Source: Zygaena filipendulae | Taxonomy: Eukaryota > Arthropoda > Insecta > Lepidoptera > Zygaenidae | NCBI GenBank assembly: GCA_907165275.2 | Contig: OU015655.1 | Location: forward strand, 12,660,501-12,724,500 | Reading direction: 5' to 3' | Length of the DNA: 64,000 nt | Shown: positions 1 through 11,487 of the stretch, one piece after another | How positions within the stretch are numbered: the first letter of the stretch is position 1 | Layout: every line of letters starts with the position of its first letter | Position numbers and translations under genes: made by a program | Notes under the pieces: generated by a model | The model's database searches: none | Seen by the model: only the letters and a program-made list of their open reading frames with translations | What the model was told of the DNA's origin: nothing

Positions 1-683
1 TACGAATGCAAGGAAAGTCAAAATAAAAATAGGAATTAGCTAAAGAAAAAAAATTAGTGAATTTTATTTTACATAAATCAACCATTAGGTTTGCTACTGG
101 CCAGCAAGTATGCCCCCTATGACATAAAAAAAAAAACTTGAGTTTCTGCAGTATCCAGCTGTCAGTTGAAAGCGATTCTCCCTAGGGCTGAAAAGGGTTA
201 CTTTCAACCCGCTTCTCAGGCAACTTCAGACCTAGCAAGGAAAGTCAAAATAAAAATAGGAATTAGCTAAAGAAAAAATGAGTGAAGATCGGATAGTCGC
301 TTGACACTTTCCCACCTATTTCTTTTTCTTTGGCCGGCTAGCTATTCAGCCAGTATTTTTTATTTACATTGTGGCGACCTAAAAAAAATATTATCTATAA
401 TTATTAAGTATTAATTAAAGAAATTAAAAAAAATATAAATAGGAATTAGCTTAAGAAAAAGTGAGTGAATTTTATTTTAATTAATACCTACTTAAACTTT
501 ACGTTATTTCAATTTTACATCGCGCTGGCTGTATAGAAAGTTGAAACATGGTTCAATAGAAATGTGAAAATAGACCTAGTTTTTTTTAATAATTTGACAG
601 TTGTCAGTTGAAAGCGATTCTCCCTAGGGCTGAAAAGGGTTACTTTCAACCCGCTTCTCAGGCAACTTCAGACCTACTTTCCG
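1..683 (+). repeat. Interspersed repeat family E, two head-to-tail units
   Basis: Two partial copies follow one another (about 1-236 and 237-683). Each begins near GCAAGGAAAGTCAAAATA and ends in a block containing CTCCCTAGGGCTGAAAAGGG and CTTCTCAGGCAACTTCAGAC. The first unit also holds a retroposon-like tail (TATGCCCCCTATGACAT followed by A-rich sequence, 100-135) that the second lacks. The family recurs inverted near 10.5 kb and direct at 52.3 kb. The outer ends resemble inverted TTTTCATTAC, so it may be a non-autonomous DNA transposon. No coding capacity is seen. The window edge cuts the first unit. Confidence 0.7.
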
Positions 684-847
684 AGTATGAGTAATGAAAA
701 ATATATTACAACTCAATTTCATCTATCCGCGGTTCTTGATTCGATTCGCATTTTAAATAATAGAAATTTTATTTTGTACCAAAACACGTTCGATTGGATC
801 TATATTGAAAATTTATAAGATAGATACGTACTTATATATATGGTATA

Positions 848-1061
848 CTAGCTGTGCCCCACGGTTTCACCAGCGGTAATTACAAAGTTCCTGCGGGAAT
901 TCCGGGATAAAAAGTACCCTATGTCCTTTTCTGTACCCCTGACAACGTGCATGCCAAATTTCATAAAAATCCGTTCTGCCGTGATTTTGTATGATTGACT
1001 TTGCGTGATTGAGTAACGAACATCCAAACATCCACACTTTCACATTTATAATATTAGTAGG
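848..1061 (-). mobile_element. Helitron-like non-autonomous element
   Basis: Read on the minus strand, the copy begins near ACTAATATTATAAATGTGAA and ends in a GC-rich stem followed by GGGCACAGCTAG. This is the commonest repeat in the window. A hairpin followed by CTAGT fits the 3' end of a Helitron (stem plus CTRR). The Helitron assignment is an inference from the termini; no Rep/helicase is encoded. Confidence 0.65.
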
Positions 1062-1090
1062 ATTAATGCTTGGAAACCTAAAATCCCTAA

Positions 1091-1352
1091 AATATTATAA
1101 ATGCGAAAGTAACTCTGCCTGTCTGTCTGTCTGTTACGCTTTCACGCCTTAACGGCTAAACCGATCACCATGGTATTTTGCACACACATTTTAAGGATTA
1201 CAGAGAAGGACTTAGATTACTTTTTATCCCGAAATTCCTGCGGGAACTCTGAAATTAATGCCTGTGAAATGTCATGTGCATACACTTTTTTAGAGGTACA
1301 GAGGAGGAATTCCTGCGGGATCTCCGAACTTACTGCGGTTGAAACCGCGGGG
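1091..1352 (+). mobile_element. Helitron-like non-autonomous element, degenerate
   Basis: The copy starts at AATATTATAAATGCGAAAGT, runs through a CTGT microsatellite and two blocks of the CCTGCGGGAACTC type, and ends at GAAACCGCGGGGAATAGCTA. The doubled GC-rich block suggests an internal duplication. The terminal CTAGT is mutated. The 82-codon open frame across it is fortuitous. Confidence 0.6.
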
Positions 1353-1446
1353 AATAGCTATTCAATTCATATTTATAAAACATGTTTTGTTTTCGTAAAT
1401 ATAGCGCGCGTGCCATAACAATAATTACTACTGTGGTTCAATGACA

Positions 1447-1775
1447 ATAGGCTAGTTTCCTAAATTTTTTTTTAGTCCGTTTTGTAGATTATTAAAAAAT
1501 ATTGGACACGTATTTTTATTTTTTTTATGTAACCAAAAAATAACGGAGATATATCAAGTCGAAATTACACATGACGTCACGCCTCGCTACAGTTTGTTCG
1601 CACGTTATAGCGAGCTGTGACATCACGAGTCCCCCACCCTAAACTTTAATGCGCTTTATCTATGCATATTTCCATTATTTTAAAAAAGCAAAAAGTACGT
1701 GTCTTTTATTTTTTTATTATCTAACTGACGGACTAAACAGAATTTTGATTTTTTTACCCAGGAAACTAGCCTATT
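1447..1775. mobile_element. MITE of the TGACGTCA family, variant ends (copy A1)
   Basis: The interior matches the other five copies of this family (TTTAGTCCGT near the left end, GACGGACTAAA near the right). Its outer inverted repeats differ: AATAGGCTAGTTTCCT on the left and AGGAAACTAGCCTATT on the right, instead of TAATGGGCATG. A perfect TGACGTCA lies at 1572-1579; the second site has decayed to TGACATCA. Confidence 0.75.
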
Positions 1776-2259
1776 AAGGAGTCCATATTTTTCTTGGTCT
1801 CGTAGATGAAAAGATCTCTATCTTCAAGTTTACGAGATCTTATGACACTGGTAACGAAATATATCAGTATTAAAATTATTTGATACATTTGTAAAAGCTC
1901 GTGAGCCGATGAATCATCATTTGAAGTTGTCTTTGTTATTATTGCATTAAGTGATAAAATAATACGTTTTACAACGTTCAATATAGATATGGTTATTAAT
2001 ATCACTGTTATTTGCTTTTGTAAGTATGATAAATATTAGTGTATTTGTGCCAGTGATTCTATGCACTCAGTTTTATTTCATACGCTTGCACCTTAGCGGG
2101 TTGCCACCCTTTAGGTATATAGATTCGTACTTAGGGTATATCCTAACCTGTTTTTCTCTAAATCAAGTTTTCTGAGCGCGGCCTTATCCAGAAAGTCATG
2201 TGGGAATTGTAATTTACTCATAAAATATTGTACAATTGGAGTGGCTTAGCTAGATAAAC

Positions 2260-3675
2260 TTGGTTCTACGACGTTGGACAGACAAAATTCATCACTTGTA
2301 TGTATATTTTCATACCACCTGCTCGATAATGTCCAATTACATATCACGCAATCTCAACGTAAAGCAAGGCATTACATTACACAAGCAAATTCTCGAACGT
2401 CTAATCCATAAGCAGGTCAATTATTTCCTTATAAGTAATGATCTCTTGAATCCCTTCCAATCTGGCTTTCGACCTGGTCATAGTACGACTACGGCACTCG
2501 TTAAAATTGGCGACGATATTCGACTGGCCATGGAGAATAAGCAGCTTACTGTTCTAACATTGCTGGACTTCAGTAACGCATTTGGCACAGTGGACTTTGA
2601 TATTATGCTACAGCTGCTCGCCTGTCTTAACATGTCTACATCGGTTGTTGACTGGTTCCGCAGTTATCTGAATGGACGCCGACAACGTATCCGCCTCGAT
2701 GATGCTCACTCTGACTGGTGCATTACTTCGGCTGGCGTGCCTCAAGGTGGTGTTCTGTCTCCTCTGCTTTTTAGCATCTTTATTAACTCTGTTACAAATC
2801 TTCTCACTTCTTCCTATCACCTCTATGCGGATGACTTACAAATATACACCCATGCCCACCTGAACGACCTTCCTAAAGCCATTTATAAAATAAATGAAGA
2901 CCTTGATCGGGTTCGTTCATGGAGTGAATCGTATGGTCTCAAGGTCAACCCCAATAAAACTCAGGTAATTATCATAGGCAGTCCTTGGTTTACCTCTAGG
3001 GTTGATTACGAGACTCTGCCCCCAGTAATGTTCGATGGTGTGCGGTTGCCATACAGTGAAACAGTAAAAAACCTCGGCATCTACTATGACAGGTCTCTTA
3101 CTTGGAGTAAACAGGTGGCTGAGGTCAGCCGTAAAATTTTTGGTGCCTCAATTTCCCTGAACCGCCTGCGTTACCTTCTTCCGACAGCCACGAAGATTGT
3201 GCTTGCACAGACTCTCCTCTTCCCCATTCTGGACTATGCTGACGTCGCCTATTTGGACCTCACGGAGGAGCTACTCAGCAAATTGGAGCGACTGCAAAAC
3301 CTATGCATTAGGTTTATTTTCGGACTTCGCAAGTTCGATCATATATCAGAGTTCCGCGCAAGACTTCAGTGGCTCCCCATCCGCCGTAGAAGAGATGCTC
3401 ACATACTTTCTCTCCTCTACACGATTTTGTTTCACCCAGTAACCCCACCCTATCTCAAAACACGCTTTAATTTCCGATCTTCTATTGTTACCCGTTCTCT
3501 GCGCTCTTCTGACAATCTGCTTCTTGATATTCCATCCCATTCCACTAATTTCTTTACTCACTCCTTTACCATCGAGGCATCTCGACTATGGAACTCCCTT
3601 CCCGTATCTATTCGTTGCGCCAGATCTATTGCAATATTTAAGAAGCTGGTCAAGGAATATTTCCTTAATATGTAG
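2260..3675 (+). CDS. Reverse transcriptase of a 5'-truncated non-LTR retrotransposon
   Basis: A 471-codon open frame encodes most of a LINE reverse transcriptase, the enzyme that copies element RNA into DNA at the target site. RT motifs are in order: fingers (FQSGFRPGHSTTTAL), motif A with a catalytic Asp in LLDFSNAF, motif B (AGVPQGGVLSPLLF), motif C YADD, then thumb-like and C-terminal LINE sequence (ILDYADVAYLDL, RLWNSLP). The residue after AF in motif A is Gly where Asp is usual; this is not the metal ligand. The endonuclease domain is missing, and the family-like protein starts only around codon 20-30, so the first codon (TTG) is arbitrary. The clade is probably in the CR1/Jockey group. 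It is open but cannot be autonomous because its 5' half is gone. Confidence 0.9.
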   Translation: MVLRRWTDKIHHLYVYFHTTCSIMSNYISRNLNVKQGITLHKQILERLIHKQVNYFLISNDLLNPFQSGFRPGHSTTTALVKIGDDIRLAMENKQLTVLTLLDFSNAFGTVDFDIMLQLLACLNMSTSVVDWFRSYLNGRRQRIRLDDAHSDWCITSAGVPQGGVLSPLLFSIFINSVTNLLTSSYHLYADDLQIYTHAHLNDLPKAIYKINEDLDRVRSWSESYGLKVNPNKTQVIIIGSPWFTSRVDYETLPPVMFDGVRLPYSETVKNLGIYYDRSLTWSKQVAEVSRKIFGASISLNRLRYLLPTATKIVLAQTLLFPILDYADVAYLDLTEELLSKLERLQNLCIRFIFGLRKFDHISEFRARLQWLPIRRRRDAHILSLLYTILFHPVTPPYLKTRFNFRSSIVTRSLRSSDNLLLDIPSHSTNFFTHSFTIEASRLWNSLPVSIRCARSIAIFKKLVKEYFLNM

Positions 3676-4251
3676 TTGTTTTTTTTTTTCTTTTTTTTTA
3701 TCACTCCAGTTATCTTTTGGTCTCTCGCTTTCGTAGTGCATTAAGACATTATTACCTATATGTTCGTTCACGTAGATTCGCATTTTTATTTTTTGTATTT
3801 TTTTGTCCAATTATATTTACAATATACCTCTATACCTGTCGTATATCTTTTTAACCGACTTTCAAAAAGGAGGAAGTTCTATGTTCGATTGTATGTATGT
3901 TTTTATGTGGTACTTTATCCTTCAATATAATTTAACAAAGTAATGTAATAACTATGTTGGTCTGTCTATCTATTTACTGTCTATTGTACTTATTTTTATT
4001 TTAGGGGTTTTATTTCACTTATTTATTTATTTGTATCTTATTATTATTACTTTTCTCTTGATTAAAATAGTAGTTGTACCTGTACCACCACCCACTCTAT
4101 AGAAATTATTATTCTTATTTATAGTTACGGTTGCCTGGAAGAAATTGCTCTTTAGCAATAAGGCCGCCCTTTGTTGCCTACTCTGGTTATTTTTCTATGT
4201 ATTTTTATTATCATGGTAACAATAAAGAATATTTGTATTGTATTGTATTGT
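2320..4251 (+). mobile_element. Non-LTR retrotransposon, 5'-truncated, with microsatellite tail
   Basis: The unit comprises the reverse transcriptase frame, about 570 bp of AT-rich 3' untranslated sequence and a terminal TTGTATTGTATTGTATTG repeat at about 4232-4251. Such short-repeat tails are typical of CR1-group LINEs. The 5' boundary is estimated from where RT similarity starts. No clear target-site duplication was found. Confidence 0.75.
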
Positions 4252-4348
4252 CATACTTAAAAGGAGACCCCAGTCATGTTCTAGTTTACTTTAAAGTTAC
4301 CTATTGAACAAACTTATTTAAACTTATTTATATATCGTATACAATATA

Positions 4349-4567
4349 TTAACCCTTTCATCGCAATCCCCGTAATATCACAATCTACGAAGGACATGCT
4401 CCTGGGGCCAAAAACGTAATATGACGTTTCTAACAAACCATTAGATACACTGACTTTTATATGTATGCATTAGATTAAATGACAGACATTAAGCATTCCC
4501 AACAATAGGATAAACCATGTCTAAAGCGTATGGAAATAAAAAAAGCGTATAGAAGTAAAAGGGTTAA
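4349..4567. mobile_element. piggyBac-like MITE with TTAA target sites
   Basis: A 211-bp interior is bounded by TTAA on both sides (4349-4352 and 4564-4567). It starts CCCTTTCATCGCA and ends AAGTAAAAGGG, so both ends read CCCTTT inward. TTAA duplication with CCC/GGG termini is the signature of piggyBac-type elements. Inverted similarity beyond the first 7 bases is weak. No ORF is present. Confidence 0.55.
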
Positions 4568-4992
4568 TTTGCTTACTTTGCACGAAAATGCAAGCTCACG
4601 AAAAAAAAAAAATAGTGATCGCATGTAATTCGGAATCCTTCACTATATGTATATTATGTTGTCCGACAAGCACTTTGCCAGTTTTTATCTATATTTCTTG
4701 CGTCTTCGAACATCCTGTTCCATTAAAACTAAAAGTGCGAACACGTTGCTTTCACGTGTAGGTACTTAGGTAAATCTGCGTAAAAATACAGTTCGGAAAA
4801 TATGTTAGTATATTACAATATAAATATAATGGTGTGTCTGTTATAAATAAATATTTAGATTTATTTTCAACTTGTGTGTAAGTATACTCGGCTACAGAAC
4901 TATGCGAAAAATACTGGCAACGTGATGAGCTACTGTCAACGCTGTTCGTAATCATACAGTGAGCCAACCAACCTCCAACTCGGATCTCTACA

Positions 4993-5303
4993 TAATGGGC
5001 ATGGTGACTAAATTTTAATTTTTAGTCCGTCTCGTAGATTAATAAGAAATATTGGACAAGTATTTTTCCTTTTTTTACGTAATCAAAAAATAACGGCGAT
5101 ACATTGAGTTGAAATTCCGTGTGACGTCACACCAAGGTACACTTTACACTTAGTTATGCCGTCGCGACTACTAACCTTTAATGCGTTTTATCTAAGTATT
5201 TTTTGAGTAATTCGAAAAAGAAGAAAACCGTGTCTATTATTTTTTTACTATCTAACCGACGGACTAAATAGAATTTTTTATACCTTGTCATCATGCCCAT
5301 TAT
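4993..5303. mobile_element. MITE of the TGACGTCA family (copy A2)
   Basis: The inverted ends are TAATGGGCATGGTGAC and GTCATCATGCCCATTA. Inner marks are TTTTTAGTCCGTC and GACGGACTAAATAG. One perfect TGACGTCA lies at 5122-5129; the second position is degraded here. Confidence 0.8.
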
Positions 5304-6149
5304 GTATCTACATTATTATAATTTTTATTTACTGCGGTTGCATTTTCTTCAAAGAAGAAATTATAGAACCGCATTATATTAAAAGATATTTAATAAAATA
5401 CATAGGTAAAAAAAAAACTAAACCGCCGTACATAACTTTGAACTAGTTACAGTCGATATGAAACATAGACATTGGCCTACTTCCACATCTGGCCGTGATC
5501 GTATTTTATCTGCCCAAAGATAAAACTTACGTAAGTAGTTTTATACAATACAAACTTTTTTCTATTTCTATTCTGTTTTGGTGATCGATACTGAAATATA
5601 ATTCGAGATTTGAAAGTATGAAACTTAGACGCCTAGATGGGATCACGAAAGAACCAAATTGGCAATAACGATTTCTGTTTGTGTCAAGCTAGTTAGCATA
5701 ATTCAGGAGCCGACTGTAGTTCATTGGCGTTCGTTGTGAAACAAAGTGCTCCGTGTACCTACACATAGGTACTATACCTATATAGATAGGTGATTTCCCT
5801 GCTTTGCGTCATCGCTTGATCCACTGCAGTGGCTTTAATATAAGTTTTTATTGGAGTTCGATATCTTTGATTCGATAGAATTACGATAAACGAGATATAC
5901 CTATATTTTCAAAAACCGAATCGGTTTTGTTTAATCAGTGCCCAATGATAAAGTTTGTAGATTCCTATTCCTATAACATCATTGCTCAAAAATAGAGAGT
6001 AAGAAAAAATAAAAAAATAAATAACTTAATAAATCTCACATATTTGTGCAACACCAGTATTTTTTCTCTGTATTGGTGTGTAACACAAAATACTGATCGC
6101 ATACCGTCCGTCCGTAAGACTAAGGTAGGACCCAAAATGAACTCAATAT
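5304..6149. other. AT-rich DNA without a recognised feature
   Basis: No splice-compatible coding blocks, repeats shared with the rest of the window, or RNA gene could be recognised. Short open frames have no recognisable protein motifs. Confidence 0.5.
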
Positions 6150-6295
6150 CTAATATCTTTAAACGAGCAATTCTTGTATATGTATATATATCTAATCCGA
6201 ATCTCGGAAACGGCTCAACGATTTTCATGAAATTTAGTATGCAGGGGGTTTCGGGGGCGATTAATCGATCTAGCTAGGTTTTGTTTTTAGAATGA
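6150..6295 (+). repeat. Interspersed repeat family G, partial copy
   Basis: The segment runs from ATCTTTAAACGAGCAATTC through GCAGGGGGTTTCGGGGGCGA to TCTAGCTAGG. It matches fuller copies at 40,044-40,268 (inverted) and 51,440-51,630. The fuller copies end in a CGAGCGAAGCTCG stem followed by CAGATATT, which suggests a second Helitron-like family. Confidence 0.65.
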
Positions 6296-6549
6296 GAGGA
6301 ATGTAGTAAAGTTCAGCGGAACTCTTGGTGCGGGCACTAAACGGAATGCGCCTAACACGAGTCAGACACGGGAGCGTCGCGTGATATGCGCTCGCGCATG
6401 TGCGCCGGCCGCTTTGTTGCTAACTAGGTACTGAATATGACGCTTTGTATTCTATAGGAAAGTTTTGTAAAAGGGTCTTCCATTAATTATAATATTTATA
6501 ATGGATTATAATGTATTATTTATTATTATACATTATCAGTATTTAACTA

Positions 6550-6570
6550 CCCCCCCCCCCCCCCCTCCCC
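6550..6570 (+). repeat. Poly-C tract
   Basis: A run of 16 C, one T and four C. A homopolymer of this length is often miscounted in assemblies. Confidence 0.9.
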
Positions 6571-6717
6571 TACCCAAAATTACGCGTGTTTTTTTGTACA
6601 AATGTAAGATCTTAGAACAAACAAATTTTTCAGAATGTTATCTTTAAACACAGGTAGGTATAATTTAATATGATAAATTCTGCTTTGGAGATCGCGCGTT
6701 CGACGAAGAAATAAATA

Positions 6718-6945
6718 GGTACAATACACGCGACATAATTATCAGCGGAGCAACGCACAGCCAAAACCGCTGATCGTAGAGACCTGCATTTGGCGGGTAT
6801 GTTCTTTGTATGACGTAGGCATCCGATAAGAAAGGATTTTTGAAAACTCAACCCCTAAGGGGATCAAAAAGGGTTGCGAAGTTTGTATGGAACAATTCCG
6901 CGGGAACTTGGAAATTATCGCGGGTAAAACCGCGCGGGACAGCTA
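6718..6945 (+). mobile_element. Helitron-like element, partial
   Basis: It ends in the GC-rich block GGGTAAAACCGCGCGGGACAGCTAGT. The upstream body (ATCAGCGG, CAACCCCTAAGGGGATC) has inverted counterparts at about 60,190-60,570, showing that some copies carry longer bodies. Confidence 0.55.
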
Positions 6946-7318
6946 GTCTATCTATATACTCCACATTTTTCACACCCGGGCTTATGGGTATGTAAAAATC
7001 TATTCTTAAGGAATAAATTCCTAAAACACAATCAATTAAAAATATTAGGTAATAGTTTTGAAATAAATTTTCAAATGGAAAAAAAGAAGCAATGTGAAAA
7101 TCTCTACAATCGTTATTGTGAACCTTTTTCGAAATAGTTTCCGAGGGACTAAAAATACATGGAGTCGATTTGCATAACGATTAATACGTAACTATCTATA
7201 GAAGCTGGCTTACTGACTGACATTTTATGACTTAAATAGAAGTCTATAATTGACCATTGGGCACTTTGTCCTAAACGACACTCCAGCGGGGCTAAGATGT
7301 CCCGCAGGGTCGGCAGTC

Positions 7319-7582
7319 TCGACAACGTTTTGACAACGTTAAAGTATCGATCGTTAACTAGGGACTCCAAAATCATAACGATCAACATCATTACAGAAAC
7401 CAACATAACCACCAACCAACATAACCATTTGTATCTGCTCCGTGAACATAACATTAAAAGCAAGCCTCGACTCGAAACCTGCAATTCACGTAATGTTGGT
7501 TAATGCGATGATGTTGAGCGTTATGATTTTTGGGTCCCTAGTTAACGATCGATACGATAACGTTGTCAAAACGTCGCGTTGT
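7319..7582. repeat. Long inverted repeat (foldback element)
   Basis: Two arms of about 90 bp face each other around a spacer of about 85 bp. The left arm contains GACAACGTTTTGACAACG and ATCGATCGTTAACTAGGGAC; the right arm contains the inverse, GTCCCTAGTTAACGATCGAT and CGTTGTCAAAACG. The structure fits a foldback MITE. No target duplication was found. Confidence 0.75.
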
Positions 7583-8288
7583 CATAAAAAATTGCGCCAA
7601 GAAAGTTGGCACATCCAAGCACTGGGTGTCGTCGATTGGAATAAGCTGAATATAAAGCGGATCACCGTATACACGGTCACTGCGTCAATAAATGGAAAGT
7701 CGAAGTGTATTAGTCAAACGATTTAGTTCCATTCGACACGGAAAAATTTAGCGTTGAAAAAAAAAATAACAACACCGCGTTTGGATGGAAAATTACTACA
7801 TCGCTTTGTATGTCAATATTTTCTTGCATATAAGGAAAAAATATATAATATTATGCTACATTATAAAACTCTAGTAATGTACATATATGTATACTAAACG
7901 GATAATTCATTGTGTTATCGGTGGTCTATCTGTTTATTATTCGCCGAATTTTAACTATTTACTCAAATTTTATATGTCTTATCTTTGGATCTAATAAATA
8001 GTTATTTTGTATTTCCGTGGAATCCAATTTTAAAGCAAATCGAAAAAATCCAAACGGCTGTCATTGGGTTCCAAAAACTATAAAAAATATTCTTATAAAA
8101 ATAGAGTATTTTTGCCCACTTATATTTCTCTATACTACTCGCCCCTGTGTTATATTCAGTGCATAAAAATTTAATACATCAAAACGAACTCTATTACAAT
8201 AATAATAGTAATAGACACCTGGTAGGGACTACAGGCTATCACTCTAACCCCCGTAAAAACCGATAGACACACGTACCTACATTTATCC

Positions 8289-8554
8289 AAAGGTCCGTTT
8301 ATATCTACAGACATTGAGCGTGCCAGACACGTGCCTGGGCAGAGATGTGGGCAGAAACAATACAAACGACGTCTGCACGGTTCCGATGCACTATTCACCC
8401 TGCTCGGCATGTAGACAGACACGTACAGAAATGAATCGCGGGACAAAATATTCTTTCGGCGAATACTGACCCGTGTCTGTCCGCATATTAATTTGTCTGC
8501 CACGGAACGTTGCACTCTGGTACACTCAATGTGTGTAGATATAAACGGACCTTT
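8289..8554. mobile_element. MITE with roughly 38-bp terminal inverted repeats
   Basis: It begins AAAGGTCCGTTTATATCTAC and ends with the inverse, GTAGATATAAACGGACCTTT; the inner part of the repeat (TTGAGCGTGCCAGA versus TCTGGTACACTCAA) is imperfect. The interior is non-coding. The superfamily could not be assigned. Confidence 0.75.
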
Positions 8555-9660
8555 AGCCTATATCGACACCGTTGGAGCCGCATGCGCTCCTATGCATTGA
8601 ACCAAACGTACTGTAAAATAAGTAATTTTGCGTTTCGTACTTTAATACTAAGACTTTCATTAAATAGTAGATACAAAGTACGTAAGATTCCACTATCACA
8701 TTCCAAAGTGGTGATCCCGACGTGATGATTTCAGCCCTTTTATTCCAGCGTTCATGCAACACCGAAACGCTTGGCTCATTTCCAAATCCAAATCCCAACC
8801 GCATCAGATATGTATTACAATTCGTAATATTAACTGGAAACGCACCGAATTTTATAAACAAACACACCGCAATAACTTAACGTATCCGTATCGTGTGCCC
8901 TTCCAAAAACCAAAATAGCACCAGCGGTACTCCCAAGTACTCGTGATTCAAAAGTCAAGACCTAACTTTAAAGAAGGAGAAACTGTTTTACGAGAAAAAG
9001 CGATAGAAAAAAAATGCTAATTTAATACACACGGAGACATCATTGAACCGATCACCTTGGCCGTAACTGAGGCGGACGCGTGTGAGTGACCTACATAAAA
9101 ATAAAGCTTTGTTTACACCTACTGGTGACGAGCGTTCAACTTAGCAGTAGCCACTCGCCTGCCCCCCTAGCCAAGGTGACAATCTACATTCGTTAACGCA
9201 TAGAAAACTGAGAAACGAACAGTAATGTCACGTGCTGACGTATAATCGGCAATCAAAAGTCCAGGAAAAATGGATGTAGCACTCCGTTATTATTGTTTTT
9301 GCTCGACCGATGTCAGACCAAGCCAGCCAGTCAACTTTATAAGTTAGCGGATTTAGGTTAAAGTATGTAACTGAATAAATAATATCTTCGTTTGTCTTAC
9401 CGGGCGACATGCCCTAAGCGACAAAGCCCTTTTTAAATATAATATATAAAAAAAAAACAATTTTTAGCGTGACCACGTAATATAACGAAGTCGTTAACGA
9501 TTGTAGATTGTCAACATGGCTACGGGGGCTGAGTTCAGAGCGCAAATTCCACTCTTGAAAAAGCTAAACACACGAATGCAACGCTCCTGCATCGGTAGGT
9601 ATACATATTATATTGTCTGTTGTATTGTCAAGGCTTGAACGTTAGATTTTAACGTTAAAT

Positions 9661-9868
9661 TTATCTTTAACTAACTGCGTCCCGCGGTTTCGGAAGTAAG
9701 TCGGCGCGGTAATTTCGGAGTTCCCGCGGGAATTTCGAGATAAATAGTACCCTATGTCCTTCTCTGTACCCCTGACAACGTGCATGGCAAATTTCATCCA
9801 AATTCGTTCAGCCTTTTTTGCGTGATTGAGTAACAAACATCCACACTTTCACATTTATAATATTAGTA
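9661..9868 (-). mobile_element. Helitron-like non-autonomous element
   Basis: Minus-strand copy with the usual succession: ACTAATATTATAAATGTGAA, then the GTTGTCAGGGGTACAGAGAA block, then TTCCCGCGGGAACTCC, ending at a decayed GC-rich stem. Confidence 0.65.
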
Positions 9869-9927
9869 AAAAAAAGTTGGTTTTAAATATTAAGCTTCTA
9901 TATTTATGATTAGATGTGATTTTATTG

Positions 9928-10265
9928 AATGGGCATGTGGACTAATTTTTATTTTTTAGTCCGTCTTGTAGATTATTAAAAAATATTAGACACGTATTTT
10001 TTCTTTTTTTACGTAATCAAAAAACAACGGCGATATATTGAGTTGAAATTTCGCGTGACGTCACTATTCGGACAGTTTAGTTCGTATGGCGGTTTTATCG
10101 GTTAGTGACGTCACGACCCCCTCAGCCTAAACTTTAATGCGCTTTATCTCTGTATATTTTAAATTATTTGAAAAAGCAAAAAGTACGTGTCCATTAGTTT
10201 TTTTATTTTCTAACCTGACGGACTAATTAGAATTTTGATTTTCAAAAGTAGTCCACATCCCTATT
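9928..10265. mobile_element. MITE of the TGACGTCA family (copy A3)
   Basis: The ends are AATGGGCATGTGGACTA and TAGTCCACATCCCTATT. Two perfect TGACGTCA octamers lie at 10,056-10,063 and 10,106-10,113, 50 bp apart. Confidence 0.85.
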
Positions 10266-10473
10266 GCTGAGCTTAAAAATTATATTACTTATTAAATGAT
10301 TCACTGATTACAATAAACTATAGTCGGAGCGCAGCAATGTGGAGCTTGCGCACACGACTCTACTTGTTACTTAAAATCTTGAATCCTCCATGCTAAATCC
10401 CTCCACTGGATTACCCGGCTGCAACGAGCGGGGGAATGTTTTATGCATAGCGCCATTGTTTTTAGTTTTTTCA

Positions 10474-10830
10474 TTACTCATACTCGGAAAGTAGTGAAGT
10501 TGCCTGAGAAGCGGGTTGAAAGTAACCCTTTTCAGCCCTAGGGAGAATCGCTTTCAACTGACAGCTGGATACTGCAGAAACTCAAGTTTTTTTTTATGTC
10601 ATAGGGGGCATACTTACTGGCCAGTAGCACACCTAATGGTTGATTTATGTAAAATAAAAGTCACTCATTTTTTTCTTTAGCTAATTCCTATTTTTATTTT
10701 GACTTTCCTTGCATTCGTAATGAAAAGCACAGTGTTATCCTCGGGTGAAAGTAACCAAGTCGGCCAATAGTTCGAGGGACTAAATAAGTCTTGTGTCCTA
10801 GGATAACTTCACAACCCTTTGTCGGTCTCT
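10474..10830 (-). repeat. Interspersed repeat family E, inverted copy
   Basis: This is the reverse complement of the unit at the window start, including the same retroposon-like tail (TATGTCATAGGGGGCATA). It continues on the far side into GTTATCCTCGGGTGAAAGTA and a short inverted partner, CTAGGATAAC. Sharing of the internal tail marks it and the first unit as one subfamily. Confidence 0.7.
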
Positions 10831-10978
10831 CAACGTTTTCTATTGAGGTGCTTGAGTATTGTCCACCTAATGGGTTTATGAGCGTTTGGCGCACCTTTGT
10901 CTTCACAGAACGGTTCGGACTCAACTGGGAGTTATTGCTTGTACATTAAGATAAGGAATTTATGGTTGTGTCGACGCC

Positions 10979-11222
10979 AATTGGACATAGATAAGCAGTA
11001 GTGTGTTAACCCACACTGGAGAAATTTTGAGTAAATTAAAGTTTTAAAATTATAGCGCCGTTTTGTGTCAAATTTTTGGTGTTCAATATTCAGTTACATA
11101 TTTAAACAATGTAATAAGGTAAACACATAATCAAAAAACGTTCTCTAACTCTCAATAAATCGTTCTGAATCAATAACTTCATTTTGTGGGTTAACATGTT
11201 ATTATTTATCTGCGTCCAATTA
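10979..11222 (-). mobile_element. MITE family C (copy C1)
   Basis: The inverted ends are TTGGACATAGATAAGCAGTA and the inverse of TTGGACGCAGATAA, each followed by a TGTTAACCCAC box. Five further copies lie at 15.5, 38.3, 48.5, 55.3 and 58.5 kb. About 240 bp, non-coding. Confidence 0.85.
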
Positions 11223-11487
11223 TAGGTATAATGTTCAGGTTCTTTGTGCATTTAGGTCGGCTCCGCAGGTAATTGTGTTACACTGAAGAGTGGTGATCCT
11301 CGTTTCAGACCACTTTTTATAATCGATTTTTTTTTTCATTACTCTTTTATTATTTACTTGCTGATCTGAACATTGTACCTGCTTCATTTTCGAAATCGAA
11401 ATACATAACCTATACCTATCTTTTTTCCAAAAAAAAAATACTCGCAACTATGCTTAGATTAAAACTTAATCTAAGCAACTATGAGAT

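Noticed and set aside
2260..4251. Autonomous LINE
   Set aside because: RT is open, but the endonuclease and the first ORF are missing.
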